Virus record (IMG/VR): IMGVR_UViG_3300006793_000163
Span: 1 to 29,950 of that record
Source: a virus
Length of the DNA stretch: 29,950 nt
Strand: one strand, 5' to 3'
The notes beneath the pieces were generated by a model, which was not told where the DNA came from, made no database searches, and saw nothing but the letters and a program-made list of their open reading frames with translations. This document shows, piece after piece, positions 29,548 to 29,950 of the stretch. Every line of letters starts with the position of its first letter. Position 1 is the first letter of the stretch. Both the position numbers and the translations under genes were made by a program.

Positions 29548-29945
29548 TATTGGCCTCGCATTTGATTTTCTTTTGATGTTGCATCATCATCAATTGGGCC
29601 ACCTTTAGCCCAAGTGTAACAAGTTCTTGCTGAATGACATTTGAAATGGTGCATCCAACAATATCCTAAATGACCATCTTCATCAGTAGTCAAAGGCATA
29701 CAGTCATCCATTCTTGGTGATATATCGAATGCAACACAATTACTACAATTAGATTCTTTTGCTACTTCAGCAGAAGTGTTCCACCTACTTGCATATTCTT
29801 CCCAATATTTTTCATCTTCAAGATTAAGTGGACCATATCTAATGTTTGGATTTTTTACTGCTGCATCCCTATTTTTAGTATTTAACATTAAATCCTGCGT
29901 TGCTTTAGGACAGTCTAATTGTTTTAATATTATATGCCAACTCAT
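29547..29945 (-). CDS. 132-aa Cys-rich protein with N-terminal Trp tag
   Basis: ATG 29945 lies five bases from the window edge, so its ribosome site cannot be seen. The product starts MSWHIILKQLDCPKATQ, the shared tag. Residues 30-65 contain a short RYGPLNLEDEKYWEEYASRW segment. Then come six Cys: C67-x2-C70, C82, C96, C103 and C109 (SNCSNCVAFDI, LGYCWMHHFKC, ARTCYTW). The pattern resembles Cys-rich domains of unknown function in other marine phages, including ones annotated as high-potential iron-sulphur-like. It could bind zinc or an iron-sulphur cluster. With its tag, it may be carried in the virion. The function is not established. Confidence 0.65.
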   Translation of the reverse strand: MSWHIILKQLDCPKATQDLMLNTKNRDAAVKNPNIRYGPLNLEDEKYWEEYASRWNTSAEVAKESNCSNCVAFDISPRMDDCMPLTTDEDGHLGYCWMHHFKCHSARTCYTWAKGGPIDDDATSKENQMRGQ

Positions 29946-29950
29946 TGTAA

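Noticed and set aside
1-29950. tRNA genes, CRISPR arrays, insertion sequences, attachment sites or replication origin
   Set aside because: No cloverleaf, spaced repeats, transposase or long terminal repeats were seen; coding density leaves almost no room for them.

Overview
The window looks like the virion-morphogenesis region of a tailed double-stranded DNA virus (Caudoviricetes, siphovirus-like gene order), probably infecting a marine archaeon. About 34 genes all lie on the minus strand and are packed end to end, so they are transcribed from high to low coordinates. Three things point to an archaeal host. Nearly every gene has a GGTGAT-type Shine-Dalgarno site, often built into the previous stop codon. 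The few intergenic gaps hold TATA-box-like sequences, one of them spaced for a leaderless transcript. The DNA ligase is ATP-dependent. AT-rich composition and gene content fit viruses of marine planktonic archaea such as the magroviruses of Marine Group II, but this host assignment is inference; no host gene or tRNA is present.

Layout in the order of transcription. 29945-24938: a Cys-rich 132-aa protein, a 72-aa helical protein and two very large unrecognised helical proteins (550 and 917 aa). 24933-23718: a GNAT acetyltransferase and two small basic Cys-rich proteins. 23713-19191: large terminase, an unusual winged-helix/LAGLIDADG protein, and a portal protein with two zinc-knuckle insertions. 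19147-15873: six proteins of unknown function. 15863-13311: a very long ATP-dependent DNA ligase. 13278-10327: prohead protease fused to a scaffold (with a good internal start for separate scaffold synthesis), HK97-fold major capsid protein and a probable decoration protein. 10239-9475: two small, probably virion-surface proteins. 9457-8020: two small membrane proteins, a complete Ras/Arf-type small GTPase and a 33-aa Cys-rich microprotein. 8023-4919: three unrecognised proteins. 4903-1: neck adaptor, a 65-aa protein, tail terminator candidate, tail tube, tail assembly chaperone pair joined by a -1 frameshift at G GGA AAC, and the N-terminal 314 residues of the tape measure protein, which runs off the window.

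Most striking is a short Trp-centred peptide (M-[SD]-W-x-D-[IVL]-x-K-like) at the extreme N-terminus of five proteins and the extreme C-terminus of three others. One of the C-terminal copies is the tail of the protease-scaffold. I propose that it is a capsid-targeting tag: the scaffold uses it to bind the inside of the capsid protein and the others use it to be loaded into the prohead. The second unusual element is the GTPase and membrane-protein cassette inside the structural operon.
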